From a virus: DNA of 60,543 nucleotides. Within the stretch, counting starts at the first letter, position 1, and every line of letters starts with the position of its first letter. The notes below the pieces were generated by a model, which did no database searches, was not told where the DNA came from, and saw nothing but the letters and a program-made list of their open reading frames with translations. Positions 28,304-35,954 of the stretch are shown in pieces. The stretch is from the IMG/VR virus record IMGVR_UViG_3300046507_000399, positions 1 through 60,543 of that record; one strand, 5' to 3'. The position numbers and the translations under genes were made by a program.

Positions 28304-29667
28304 GCGTCACCATTCTAATCGGCGACGTCTTCGCGCGCCTGGCCGAACTGCCGGACAACAGCGTCGATATCGTCGTGACGTCCCCGCCATACTGGGGCCT
28401 CCGCGACTACGGAACCGCCACTTGGGAAGGCGGCGATCCCGCCTGCGATCACCGATCGCCGACGATGCGCAAGGGCCGCGACGAACAGCGCGCAGCTCTT
28501 GCCGGATCGGCCGCGACGAACAGCGCGCAGCTCTTGCTCGCCCATCGCTCCGCCTGCGGAAAGTGCGGCGCCGTGAAGGTAGATGCACAGATCGGACTTG
28601 AACCGACGCTCGGCCAACATCTCGATGTGATGGTCGCGGTGTTCGAAGAGGTCCGCCGCGTCTTGAAGCCGACAGGCACGTGCTGGGTGAACTATGGCGA
28701 CTGCTACGCCACCAGCCCGAACGGACGCTCGGCGGCCGACACGAAGGCGACGGGCAACGATGACCGGACATTCCGCGATAAGCCATTCTCCACCATCGGG
28801 CCGATCTATGACGCTGAAGCGTCGACCGGCGGTTACCGTGGTGGCGATCGAAACGCCCACAACCCGACCGGACGGGTGAAGGCCGGCGGGCTCCTCAAAG
28901 CCAAGGACCTGTGCATGGTCCCGAACCGCCTGGCTATCGCGCTCCAAGAGGCAGGTTGGTGGGTCCGCTCGGAGATCATCTGGGCAAAGCCAAATCCGAT
29001 GCCCGAAAGCATCAAGGATCGGCCAGCCTCGGCGCACGAAAAGATCTTCCTGCTGACCAAGTCCGCCCGGTATTTCTATGCGCCGGCGGAGGTTCGCCAG
29101 GGCCGCACTTCGGATGAGGATGCGAACACCTTTCGGGGTGGGAGCTACGTCGGCGGCAAACCTGGTCCGCGCGCCGTCACCAGAAACAAGCGGGTGGGGC
29201 GGGCTAATGCCGACAGTTTTGCTCGCGTGAGCAAGAACACCTCCGGAGAACACGGCCAGAAGCCGCAGCATCGTCCAGAGCGCGACGAGGTCGCCTACTT
29301 GCGCGGGAATGGCCGCAATCTCCGCAACTACGAACCGGCGCCGATGCAGGTCTGGGAAATCGCGACTGCGTCCTTCTCGGAGGCGCACTTCGCGACTTTC
29401 CCGCCCGAGTTGGTGAAGCGCTGCCTGCAGGCGGGTTGCCCAAAGAGTGGCGTTGTCCTCGACCCCTTTGGCGGCGCTGGGACCACGGCGCTGGTGGCCA
29501 ACGATTTGGGCTTGGACGCCATCGTCATCGAATTGAGCGAGGACTACGCCGCAATGGCCAGCCGCCGGCTCAAGGCCGGCCTGGCCATCGTCGTTGGTGG
29601 CGGGGACGCCAGCCGCGGCCTCGACCCTCTCCCCCTTTTCGCTGATAGGGCAGGAGAAGCAGCGTGA
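28300..29667 (+). CDS. beta-class DNA methyltransferase (N6-adenine or N4-cytosine)
   Basis: 455 aa, TTG start overlapping the previous stop. Motif IV 'VTSPPYWGLRDYG' is near the N-terminus and motif I 'VLDPFGGAGTTALVANDLGL' near the C-terminus, the beta-class order. A CxxC pair 'SACGKCG' sits near residue 87. Residues 58-78 contain a tandem 29-bp DNA repeat read in two frames. Not CcrM-like (different TSPPY context). Orphan; likely protects phage DNA from restriction or alters host methylation signals. Confidence 0.9.
   Translation: MSVTILIGDVFARLAELPDNSVDIVVTSPPYWGLRDYGTATWEGGDPACDHRSPTMRKGRDEQRAALAGSAATNSAQLLLAHRSACGKCGAVKVDAQIGLEPTLGQHLDVMVAVFEEVRRVLKPTGTCWVNYGDCYATSPNGRSAADTKATGNDDRTFRDKPFSTIGPIYDAEASTGGYRGGDRNAHNPTGRVKAGGLLKAKDLCMVPNRLAIALQEAGWWVRSEIIWAKPNPMPESIKDRPASAHEKIFLLTKSARYFYAPAEVRQGRTSDEDANTFRGGSYVGGKPGPRAVTRNKRVGRANADSFARVSKNTSGEHGQKPQHRPERDEVAYLRGNGRNLRNYEPAPMQVWEIATASFSEAHFATFPPELVKRCLQAGCPKSGVVLDPFGGAGTTALVANDLGLDAIVIELSEDYAAMASRRLKAGLAIVVGGGDASRGLDPLPLFADRAGEAA
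28474..28537 (+). repeat. 29-bp tandem repeat inside the methyltransferase gene
   Basis: GGCCGCGACGAACAGCGCGC plus AGCTCTTGC at 28474-28502 and again at 28509-28537 (period 35). Because 35 is not a multiple of 3, the copies encode different peptides (RDEQRAALA and ATNSAQLLL). Confidence 0.75.
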
Positions 29668-30161
29668 CCCCAGAAGAGGAAAACCGCCTCCGCGCCAAGG
29701 TCATGCACATGGTCAGCGGCTTGGTGCTGGAAATCGATTCGGCCGACCAGATCGCGGCGTTGGAAGCCACCTATGAGGCGGCCCTGACGATGCGCCTGGC
29801 CATCGGTCCAGTGGACCTTGAAGTCCTGGCTTATCGCGTCATCGCCAAGGCCAGGGCGGCGGGGCTGCAGGGCAGGCCCTCGGCCTGGCGCCCGATCGTC
29901 GCCGCCGTCGCCGAGCGCCATGGCCTAGCGGTCACCGATCTAGTCGGCCCATCCAGGAAGCAAGACATCTGCATGGCGCGCCATGAGGCGATGTACGTCC
30001 TGCGCAGCGTCTTGACGGAAGAGGACCGGCCCCGCTGGAGCCTCCCGGCGGTCGGTCGGATGTTCAATCGCGACCACACGACCATTCTCAACGGCGTGAG
30101 GGCTCACCAAGCCATCCTGGACGCCACGGCGCGCGACATTGCCCAGAGGGAGGCCGCATGA
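29664..30161 (+). CDS. DnaA domain IV-only protein
   Basis: 165 aa, GTG start overlapping the methyltransferase stop. Residues about 75-160 match Bac_DnaA_C: 'AERHGLAVTDLVGPSRKQDI', 'CMARHEAMYVLRS', 'WSLPAVGRMFNRDHTTILNG', including the RDHTT signature that contacts the DnaA box. The AAA+ domain is missing; the first 70 residues are helical and unfamiliar. It should bind DnaA boxes, either competing with host DnaA or marking the phage origin. A pair of box-like sites lies at 20148-20165. Confidence 0.85.
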   Translation: MTPEEENRLRAKVMHMVSGLVLEIDSADQIAALEATYEAALTMRLAIGPVDLEVLAYRVIAKARAAGLQGRPSAWRPIVAAVAERHGLAVTDLVGPSRKQDICMARHEAMYVLRSVLTEEDRPRWSLPAVGRMFNRDHTTILNGVRAHQAILDATARDIAQREAA

Positions 30162-30553
30162 CGTTCGCCCATACCCAAAGTGGCCGCCGCGTTCTCTGGC
30201 TGCCCAACGACGGCCCCCGCCCGGATCGCTACGAGATCTCGGAGGCGCGCCGCCGGCGCATCAACACCCACGGCGAGGAGCGCCGCCAGGCCAAGTCCGG
30301 ACGAAAGCCTGGGTTCGAGACGCCCCTTGCGGTGCTCGCCGCCATCGGCCGGATCGGCGAGACCTCGGCTGAAATCGCGACCGCGCTCGGGCTGTGCAAA
30401 TCGAGCGTCAACAACGCCGCCATGGCGCTGGAGGCGAGGGGGCTGATCGTTCGGACCAAGGTTCGGTGCGGGAAGACCTACGAACTCGCCATGGCGCGAA
30501 CGGCCGAGGGGCATGCTCTGGCCAACTGCCAAGACATCGCGGAGGCGGCATAG
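30158..30553 (+). CDS. winged-helix DNA-binding protein
   Basis: 131 aa. Basic N-terminus, then 'ETPLAVLAAIGRIGETSAEI', 'ATALGLCKSSVNNAAMALEA', 'RGLIVRTKVRCGKTYELA', a wHTH. Probably a regulator or replication accessory factor in the same operon as the DnaA-like protein. Confidence 0.6.
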   Translation: MTFAHTQSGRRVLWLPNDGPRPDRYEISEARRRRINTHGEERRQAKSGRKPGFETPLAVLAAIGRIGETSAEIATALGLCKSSVNNAAMALEARGLIVRTKVRCGKTYELAMARTAEGHALANCQDIAEAA

Positions 30554-30895
30554 ATGGCCACCTTCTACCACGCTGGTCCGATCGGCCTCCGCGAGATCCT
30601 TTCGCCTAGCATCACGGGCGCGCCTTCGACCGCGGCCTATGGTGCGGCAGGCATCTGCCGCCGCGACCGGGTCTATGTGACGACCGATCTGGCGTGCGCC
30701 GTGGGTTTCGCCTCGCTCGTCCCGCCGCACGGCGCTGGCGCGGTCTACGAGGTCGAGCCGGTCAATCCTGTCTCCGACCCCGATTGCCACATGCCAGGCC
30801 TGTCGTTCGAGGCCGAGAGCGCCCGCATCATTCGCCGCGTCTCCGTACCTGGGAAGGCGCTTAAGCAAGCCCGCAAGATCATGAGGGCCGTGTGA
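30554..30895 (+). CDS. Arr-like ADP-ribosyltransferase candidate
   Basis: 113 aa. 'TFYHAGPIGLREILSPSITG', 'RVYVTTDLACAVGFAS', 'GAVYEVEPVNPVSDPD' and 'SARIIRRV' follow the layout of rifampin ADP-ribosyltransferase (Arr): N-terminal H in YH, Y in VYVTTD, acidic residue after the VEP strand. Such enzymes move ADP-ribose from NAD to a drug, protein or nucleic acid. The usual rifampin-binding loops cannot be judged, so the target is open (RNA polymerase, as for T4 enzymes, is one option). Confidence 0.5.
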   Translation: MATFYHAGPIGLREILSPSITGAPSTAAYGAAGICRRDRVYVTTDLACAVGFASLVPPHGAGAVYEVEPVNPVSDPDCHMPGLSFEAESARIIRRVSVPGKALKQARKIMRAV

Positions 30896-31500
30896 AAAAG
30901 GGTGTGATTCCGGCTAAGGTGCGCCCCGCCAACCTTCAGTGGGGCTACGACGGCGAGCAGAGCGACCCAGCACATCGGGTCAGCGTAAACCTTGACGGGA
31001 TGCTGCGCGATATCTTGAGCCTCAGCGCCAGGGCGCGCGGGGTGTTGCTGACGATATTCATCGCCTACTGGCGCAGGCCGACGCCAGAGCCGGTCGAGCT
31101 GAGCTACGTTCAGGGGGCTCTGCGTCTTCGGGGCGACGTCTTCCGGGAAGCCCTAGGAGAACTGGTCGAGGACGGCTGCGTCAAGGTCGCCGGGAAGCGC
31201 GTCACCCCAATAGGAGCGTTCGGCGCTTCGGATGAAAAGCCGGCCGAGCGCAAAGCGCGTCGGGACATGCCGTCTGACTGGCTGGAGCTGCGCGAAGCGG
31301 TGTTCGCGCGTGATGGGTACAGCTGCGTGTATTGCGGCTCTGGCGCCGACCTCCACTGCGACCACGTCGAGCCCGTCGCCCTGGGAGGGTCGCATGACAT
31401 CAACAACCTCGTAACCGCCTGCGCGCCCTGCAACCTAAGCAAGGGCTCCAAGACGGTTGCCGAGTGGCGTCCGGACATCTGGATGGCGATGCAGCGATGA
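30892..31500 (+). CDS. HNH endonuclease with N-terminal DNA-binding domain
   Basis: 202 aa, GTG start overlapping the previous stop. C-terminal HNH: 'AVFARDGYSCVYCGSGADLH', 'CDHVEPVALGGSHDINNLVT', 'ACAPCNLSKG' with both CxxC pairs. Residues 30-110 look like a winged-helix domain ('LSLSARARGVLLTIFIAYWR'). Next to the replication gene; it may be a homing enzyme or a resident nuclease. Confidence 0.8.
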   Translation: MKKGVIPAKVRPANLQWGYDGEQSDPAHRVSVNLDGMLRDILSLSARARGVLLTIFIAYWRRPTPEPVELSYVQGALRLRGDVFREALGELVEDGCVKVAGKRVTPIGAFGASDEKPAERKARRDMPSDWLELREAVFARDGYSCVYCGSGADLHCDHVEPVALGGSHDINNLVTACAPCNLSKGSKTVAEWRPDIWMAMQR

Positions 31501-32207
31501 GCGAGCGCCCCTGGTTCAAGTTCTACCCCCGCGACTGGCGCGGCGATCAGGCCCTCCGCCTGGTCTCCCTGCCGGCGCGCGGACTCTGGATTGAAATGAT
31601 GTGCCTCATGCACGAGGCCACCCCCTACGGACATCTTCTGGTCGGCGGTCAGCCTCTCAGTGAAGTCGCTCTCGCACGTGTTGTCGGATCTGGCGTTGAG
31701 GAGGTCCAAGCCTTGCTTGTCGAGCTTCACACCGCCGGCGTCTCCCGCAAGACGCGCGCGGGCGTCATTTACTCGAAGCGTATGACCGACGATTACAAGA
31801 GGTCGCTAGAGGGCAAGAAGGCGAAACTGGAAGCCCTTGGAAAGGTTACCGAAAAGCCGGGACCTTCAAGGGGTGGTGGTAGGGGGGCTAGGCCCACCCC
31901 TTCCACTCAGAAGCCAGAGTCCAGAGCTAAGGTAGAAGGCCCTTCGGGCTCTTCTACCCTTAGCGACGGCGCTGCCGTCCGCTCGACCGTGCCGGCCGAC
32001 GTCCGCGCCGCCTTTGCCAAGGCGCTTGGCTGGGAATGGGTGGTGTCCTACATCGACCCGTGCGCCTGGCTGGACACGCCGAGAACGCTGATCCCGGCCA
32101 ACGGGATGGCGGCGGGCATCATCGCCAATGACGGCCGGCGCGCTCTGCGACAGTTGGCCGACGAAGGCCTTGGCGTGGTCCTGGGCGACAGGAGCGCGGC
32201 GGCATGA
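31497..32207 (+). CDS. replication initiator-like protein (DUF1376 type)
   Basis: 236 aa. Residues 1-90 match DUF1376-type phage replication proteins: 'PWFKFYPRDWRGDQALRLVS', 'LPARGLWIEMMCLMHEATPY'. A low-complexity Gly/Ser/Pro linker (about 115-155) is followed by a C-terminal helical domain. The linker DNA contains two strong inverted repeats (31868-31902 and 31927-31963), in the same relative place as the origin inside lambda O. Confidence 0.65.
   Translation: MSERPWFKFYPRDWRGDQALRLVSLPARGLWIEMMCLMHEATPYGHLLVGGQPLSEVALARVVGSGVEEVQALLVELHTAGVSRKTRAGVIYSKRMTDDYKRSLEGKKAKLEALGKVTEKPGPSRGGGRGARPTPSTQKPESRAKVEGPSGSSTLSDGAAVRSTVPADVRAAFAKALGWEWVVSYIDPCAWLDTPRTLIPANGMAAGIIANDGRRALRQLADEGLGVVLGDRSAAA
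31868..31963. repeat. paired inverted repeats inside the initiator gene (origin candidate)
   Basis: First: AAGGGGTGG (31868-31876) with CCACCCCTT (31894-31902). Second: a stem of about 16 bp with two single-base bulges, arms 31927-31942 and 31946-31963, core GGTAGAAG / CTTCTACC. Both fall in the region encoding a low-complexity linker, where coding constraint is weak. Confidence 0.5.
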
Positions 32208-32500
32208 GCGTTGAACGCCTCCGCCAACTCGCCACCGAGGGCGCTTACCTGGCCCAACGCCTGGCTGTGAACCTTCTCGCTGCGACCCAGGCCGCCGCGC
32301 CAGAGCCGGACCGCATCGCCAGAATGACCGACGCCTACGCCATCTGGCCCCTGCTTTGCCGCCACATGGCCGAGTTGGAGGACATGGCGCCCAGAACGTC
32401 GAACGCCGGCCGTGACCGCGACGACGCCATGCTCGAACGCCTCGCCGCCTTTCGGGCCCGCCAGCTCACCGTCCAGACCACAATCGAGGAACAACCATGA
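32204..32500 (+). CDS. hypothetical 98-aa helical protein
   Basis: Starts MSVERLRQLATEGAYLAQRL; all-helical, overlaps both neighbours by 4 bases. Possibly a small partner of the initiator protein; nothing shows it directly. Confidence 0.55.
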   Translation: MSVERLRQLATEGAYLAQRLAVNLLAATQAAAPEPDRIARMTDAYAIWPLLCRHMAELEDMAPRTSNAGRDRDDAMLERLAAFRARQLTVQTTIEEQP

Positions 32501-33111
32501 CCAACATCACAGAAGATCCTCGCCGCTGGTTCTGCCTCAGGACCGCCACGCGCCGCGAGAAGGACGCCGCCGCCGCGCTGGTGGAGCACTTCACCTCTGC
32601 AAGCCTGGACGGTGGATCGTCATGCGCCGCCGAGGTCTACCTTCCGCTGGAGAAGCGCCGAACCCCGCTGCGCCGCGTCCCTAAGGGCGCGGCCGACGAA
32701 GACGCATTCGAGATCGTCGAGCGCCCCTTGATCGTGGGCTACATCTTCGTCAGGTGCTTGGCCTCCGAGGCCAAGGGCGCGGTTCCGGATCGCGAGGCGG
32801 GCCACATGGGCGTCGAATTCATCCACGCCGCCCTGGAGTACTGGCGCAACGACGGCCGGCTCGTCCCGTTCCCCATCGCCAGTTCGGTAATCGAGGGCCT
32901 GATCGCCGAGGAAGCCGCCGGCGAGTTCGACTATACCCCGAAGTCCAAGCGCTACCGGCCCGGTAAGCTGGAGCGAGTCCGCATCACCAACGGCCCGTTC
33001 CGCGACTACCTCGCGACCGTGATCGAGATGAGGGCTGACGATCGTCACGTCTTGGTAGAGACGAAGATCGGCCGGCTAGAGATCGCCGCCGGCCATGTGG
33101 AGGCAGCTTAA
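32497..33111 (+). CDS. NusG/RfaH-like transcription factor
   Basis: 204 aa. N-terminal NGN-like domain: 'WFCLRTATRREKDAAAALVE' and 'RPLIVGYIFVR'; C-terminal KOW: 'GKLERVRITNGPFRDYLATV'. NusG paralogues bind RNA polymerase and suppress pausing or termination. Located just before the tRNA and late genes, it is the best candidate for a late antiterminator, and several terminator-like hairpins lie inside the late operon (41764-41790, 47466-47493). Confidence 0.75.
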   Translation: MTNITEDPRRWFCLRTATRREKDAAAALVEHFTSASLDGGSSCAAEVYLPLEKRRTPLRRVPKGAADEDAFEIVERPLIVGYIFVRCLASEAKGAVPDREAGHMGVEFIHAALEYWRNDGRLVPFPIASSVIEGLIAEEAAGEFDYTPKSKRYRPGKLERVRITNGPFRDYLATVIEMRADDRHVLVETKIGRLEIAAGHVEAA

Positions 33112-33617
33112 TGTCCGGACCTGACGCCGTTGCGGCGATGAACTTCGCGCGGGCGGCCCATGCCGGGCATGTCCGCAAGTACACCGGCAATCCCTACGCC
33201 GATCACCTCGCCGAGGTCGCGGGCATCGTCTCGACCGTGGCGCCGTTCGGATCGATGCGCCTCATGGTGTCGGTGGCTTGGCTGCACGACTGCGTCGAGG
33301 ACGTCGGCGTCACCCTGGACCAGATCAAGGCTGAGTTCGGGCCGGAGGTCGCGCAAGGCGTTGCCGGACTTTCCGATCTGGAGGTCGGTAACCGCGCCGA
33401 GCGCAAGGCCGCCAGCCGAGCGCGTCTAGGCGCCTGTGACGGCTGGATCCAGACCATCAAGGTCGCCGACCTGATCAGCAACACCTCGTCGATCGTCAAG
33501 CACGACGCCGACTTTGCCAAGGTCTACCTCCACGAGAAGTGGGCGCTCCTGGACGTTATGCCCAAGGCAGACTCGCGCCTCGTCTCCATCGCCCGCGCCC
33601 AATCGGAGGCCGCATGA
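33111..33617 (+). CDS. HD-domain protein, SpoT/MESH1-like hydrolase
   Basis: 168 aa. 'ARAAHAGHVRKYTGNPYADH', 'VSVAWLHDCVEDVGVTLDQI' and 'VAQGVAGLSDLEVGN' follow the HD hydrolase domain of RelA/SpoT and MESH1 (metal-binding H..., HD, ED). No synthetase or TGS domain. Predicted to hydrolyse (p)ppGpp or a related nucleotide, which could blunt the host starvation response. Start overlaps the previous stop (TAATG). Confidence 0.75.
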   Translation: MSGPDAVAAMNFARAAHAGHVRKYTGNPYADHLAEVAGIVSTVAPFGSMRLMVSVAWLHDCVEDVGVTLDQIKAEFGPEVAQGVAGLSDLEVGNRAERKAASRARLGACDGWIQTIKVADLISNTSSIVKHDADFAKVYLHEKWALLDVMPKADSRLVSIARAQSEAA

Positions 33618-34579
33618 ACAAGCTTGTCTCGATGAAGTTCGGGTCTCACCTATACGGCACAGCCACGCCCGCCAGCGATCTCGACCTCAAGAGCGTTCAT
33701 CTTCCGGACCCGGCCGAGTTGTTGCTGGGGCGGGTGAAGGCCGTGGTCAGTACCTCGACGGGCGATCCGAACGCCAAGAACACGGCGGAGGACGTAGACG
33801 ACGAGAGCTTCACCCTGCAGAAGTTCTTGGCGCTTGCGGCTCAAGGCCAAACCGTGGCTGTGGACATGCTGTTCGCGCCCGACTGGTCGTGGATGGGCGC
33901 GCCGGACCGTCTCTGGCTGGAGGTCGTGGAGAACCGCCACCGGCTGCTGACGAGTCAATCTGCCTCGTTCGTAGGCTACTGCCGGACCCAGGCCAACAAG
34001 TACGGCATTCGCGGTTCACGCGTGGCGGCGGCGCGGGCGGCGCTCGACCTGTTGGGGTCCGCGCGTTCAGATTTGAAGTTGATGCACTTCGCGCACCCGA
34101 TCTTCGAAATGTGCAAGGCCCAGCAGCACATGGCTATCGTCGAGATTCCGATGCCCGACGGAACCAAGGTTGCGCACTGGGAGGTCTGCGGTCGAAAGAT
34201 GCCCTATACGGCTTCGATCAAGTCGGCGCACGACATCATGGACCGGGTCGTGGCCGAGTACGGACATCGCGCCCTTGCCGCCGAGAAGAACCAAGGCGTC
34301 GATTGGAAGGCCCTGTCGCACGCCGTGCGGATCGCTCAGCAGGCCGTTGAATTGCTCGACACGGGCGTCGTCACCTTTCCCCGGCCGAACGCTGACCACA
34401 TCCTGGCGGTCAAGGCCGGCAATCTGGCGTATCAGCTCGTGGCCGAGGAGATCGACGGCCTGCTGATCGACGTCGAAGCGGCAGCGGCGCGCTCGGCGCT
34501 GCCAGAAAGGGCCGACTTGGAATGGGTCGACAGCCTCGTCCTGCGCGCTCACCGCGACCTGATCTTGAGGGCCTACTGA
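33614..34579 (+). CDS. nucleotidyltransferase of the RlaP/DNA polymerase beta superfamily
   Basis: 321 aa. N-terminal 'MKFGSHLYGTATPASDLDLK' is the GS...DxD nucleotidyltransferase signature. The rest is helical ('FVGYCRTQANKYGIRGSRVA', 'NLAYQLVAEEIDGLLIDVEA'). Similar phage proteins are linked to RNA-end repair. Substrate unknown; the tRNA gene 0.9 kb downstream makes RNA repair plausible. Confidence 0.75.
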   Translation: MNKLVSMKFGSHLYGTATPASDLDLKSVHLPDPAELLLGRVKAVVSTSTGDPNAKNTAEDVDDESFTLQKFLALAAQGQTVAVDMLFAPDWSWMGAPDRLWLEVVENRHRLLTSQSASFVGYCRTQANKYGIRGSRVAAARAALDLLGSARSDLKLMHFAHPIFEMCKAQQHMAIVEIPMPDGTKVAHWEVCGRKMPYTASIKSAHDIMDRVVAEYGHRALAAEKNQGVDWKALSHAVRIAQQAVELLDTGVVTFPRPNADHILAVKAGNLAYQLVAEEIDGLLIDVEAAAARSALPERADLEWVDSLVLRAHRDLILRAY

Positions 34580-34580
34580 A

Positions 34581-35027
34581 ATGAACCTCAACACCACCCG
34601 TTGCGCCTTGACTGCCGCCTTCGCCGGCCTCGCGCTGGCCCTGGGTATGTCCCAGGCCCACGCTGACCCCTGCACCGCCCCGGTGCGCGGCTTCAAGGCC
34701 GGCGACCGCCTCACTGGGCTCATCTGGTACGCCGTTGACGGGGACGGGCTTTGCATCTCGAACAGCCCCAGCCCGACCACGTGGATTGAGATTCGCGAGA
34801 GTGATTTCATGGCGCCGGAACTGAACGAGCCCGGCGGGCGCAAGGCCAAGGTTGTGATGGATCGCCTCGTCGGCCGGCGCGCGGTCTGCACGGTCCGCCG
34901 CGGCTTCAATGGACGAGTCGTCTCCTACGACAGGGTCGTGGCGGCGTGCCGGGTCGACGGACGTTCGATCGGCGAGATCATGGCCGGTGCCGGCGTAGCG
35001 CAGGGCGGCCGGGGGATGGCTCGATGA
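34581..35027 (+). CDS. secreted staphylococcal-nuclease-like protein
   Basis: 148 aa. Signal peptide with AHA cleavage site (about residue 28). Then 'IWYAVDGDGLCI', 'WIEIRESDFMAPELNEPGGR', 'GRRAVCTVRRG', 'RSIGEIMAGAGVAQGG', the order seen in SNase/thermonuclease domains (DGD, R...E, GR, late Gly-Ala). Would act in the periplasm; could degrade DNA of superinfecting phages or released host DNA. Not all catalytic residues can be assigned by eye. Confidence 0.65.
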   Translation: MNLNTTRCALTAAFAGLALALGMSQAHADPCTAPVRGFKAGDRLTGLIWYAVDGDGLCISNSPSPTTWIEIRESDFMAPELNEPGGRKAKVVMDRLVGRRAVCTVRRGFNGRVVSYDRVVAACRVDGRSIGEIMAGAGVAQGGRGMAR

Positions 35028-35266
35028 TCCCCGGCCGCATCCCTGGCGCCACGCGGGTTCTCGGCGCGCCTGCCGGCTGGGTCATCGAGCGCGACGGCCT
35101 TTGTTCCGGCCTCGCCATCCGAGACGTCAACAACCACATGGTCTCGTCGTGGCAGCCCTCAGCCGAGGAGATCGAGCGCATCGTAGCCGGCGCACCGGTT
35201 CACCTGTTCGTCATGGGCGTCTCGCACCCGCCCGTAGCCGTCGAGGTCGGCGCCCCACCGACATAA
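35024..35266 (+). CDS. hypothetical 80-aa protein
   Basis: Starts MIPGRIPGATRVLGAPAGWV, ATGA overlap with the nuclease gene. 'WQPSAEEIERIVAGAPVHLF' then 'MGVSHPPVAVEVG' recurs in phage proteins of unknown function. Confidence 0.65.
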   Translation: MIPGRIPGATRVLGAPAGWVIERDGLCSGLAIRDVNNHMVSSWQPSAEEIERIVAGAPVHLFVMGVSHPPVAVEVGAPPT

Positions 35267-35289
35267 CCGACGCCGAGGAACACCACCTA

Positions 35290-35430
35290 TTGCGCTCGCG
35301 CGCGAAGCACTTCACATATACGGTGTTCGCCGGTCCCCGTGTGGCCGGTTCGTTCGCCTGCCGGACCAACGGGCTCACCGGAACCCGCCAGGCGCGAGAT
35401 CACCCCGGCGATTTTTCGCTGGGTCGCTAG
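35290..35430 (+). CDS. possible 46-aa protein
   Basis: TTG start with GAGGAA 8 bases upstream; reads MRSRAKHFTYTVFAGPRVAG then a basic tail. The only candidate in the 180 bases between the preceding gene and the tRNA. Weak case: no family and a rare start codon. Confidence 0.3.
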   Translation: MRSRAKHFTYTVFAGPRVAGSFACRTNGLTGTRQARDHPGDFSLGR

Positions 35431-35449
35431 GTTGTCTAGCCCCCATCTC

Positions 35450-35523
35450 GCGGTCGTAGCTCAGTGGTAGAGCATTCGCCTTCCAAGCCTTGTGCGCGGG
35501 TTCGAGTCCCGCCGACCGCTCCA
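35450..35523 (+). tRNA. tRNA-Gly, anticodon TCC
   Basis: Acceptor stem GCGGTCG / CGACCGC, D stem GCTC / GAGC, T arm GCGGG-TTCGAGT-CCCGC, encoded CCA end. Anticodon loop CTTCCAA gives TCC (reads GGA, a rare codon in GC-rich hosts). The anticodon stem is poor: TTCGC against GCCTT pairs at only the two loop-proximal positions. It may be decaying, or the stem may rely on other contacts. Confidence 0.8.
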
Positions 35524-35706
35524 CCTTTCCCGCCCCTCTCCGACCTTTCGTGTTCCGAGAAGCCCCCTCTCCACACAAGCGGGAAGGGGCGGGGATTCAC
35601 CTTCGCGCCGCCGTCTCTCCGCAAAGCGCGTCCCCTGGACATAGGGCGGGCAGGCGCGAAACCCATCCGCACCCGGCGGTACCGGGCCAACGAGAAGGAA
35701 GAGACG

Positions 35707-35949
35707 ATGAACGTCCGAGCGAAATTCTTCGTGACCGGGATCAACCACACCGGCACGCCTGGTAGCGATCCCTTCGCCACAATCACCCTGGCGCCGGTCT
35801 TCGGCACCTACGGCGACGGCAAGGAAAACGAGAGCTGGTCGAAGTACACGCCCAGCGGCAAGATCGAGATGAGCGTGACGAACCCGGTCGCGATCGACGC
35901 CTTCTCGGTCGGCAAGGCCTACTTCATCGACTTCACGCCGGTCGAGTAA
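35707..35949 (+). CDS. hypothetical 80-aa protein
   Basis: Start ATG 35707 (MNVRAKFFVTGINHTGTPGS) with AAGGAAGAG upstream. Beta-rich, 'ATITLAPVFGTYGDGKENES' and 'KIEMSVTNPVAIDAFSVGK'. This type of protein appears in many siphophages near the packaging genes, without known function. The 180 bases before it hold only inverted repeats (CCCGCCCC near 35529, GGGGCGGG near 35587). Confidence 0.65.
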   Translation: MNVRAKFFVTGINHTGTPGSDPFATITLAPVFGTYGDGKENESWSKYTPSGKIEMSVTNPVAIDAFSVGKAYFIDFTPVE

Positions 35950-35954
35950 CGGCT

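Noticed and set aside
28300-29667. CcrM-type cell-cycle methyltransferase
   Set aside because: Motif context (TSPPYWGLRDYG, C-terminal motif I, internal CxxC) belongs to a different beta-class group from CcrM.
35450-35523. tRNA-Gly as the phage attachment site
   Set aside because: Although P4-type integrases favour tRNA genes, this one is about 28 kb from int, while phased arm repeats lie next to int.
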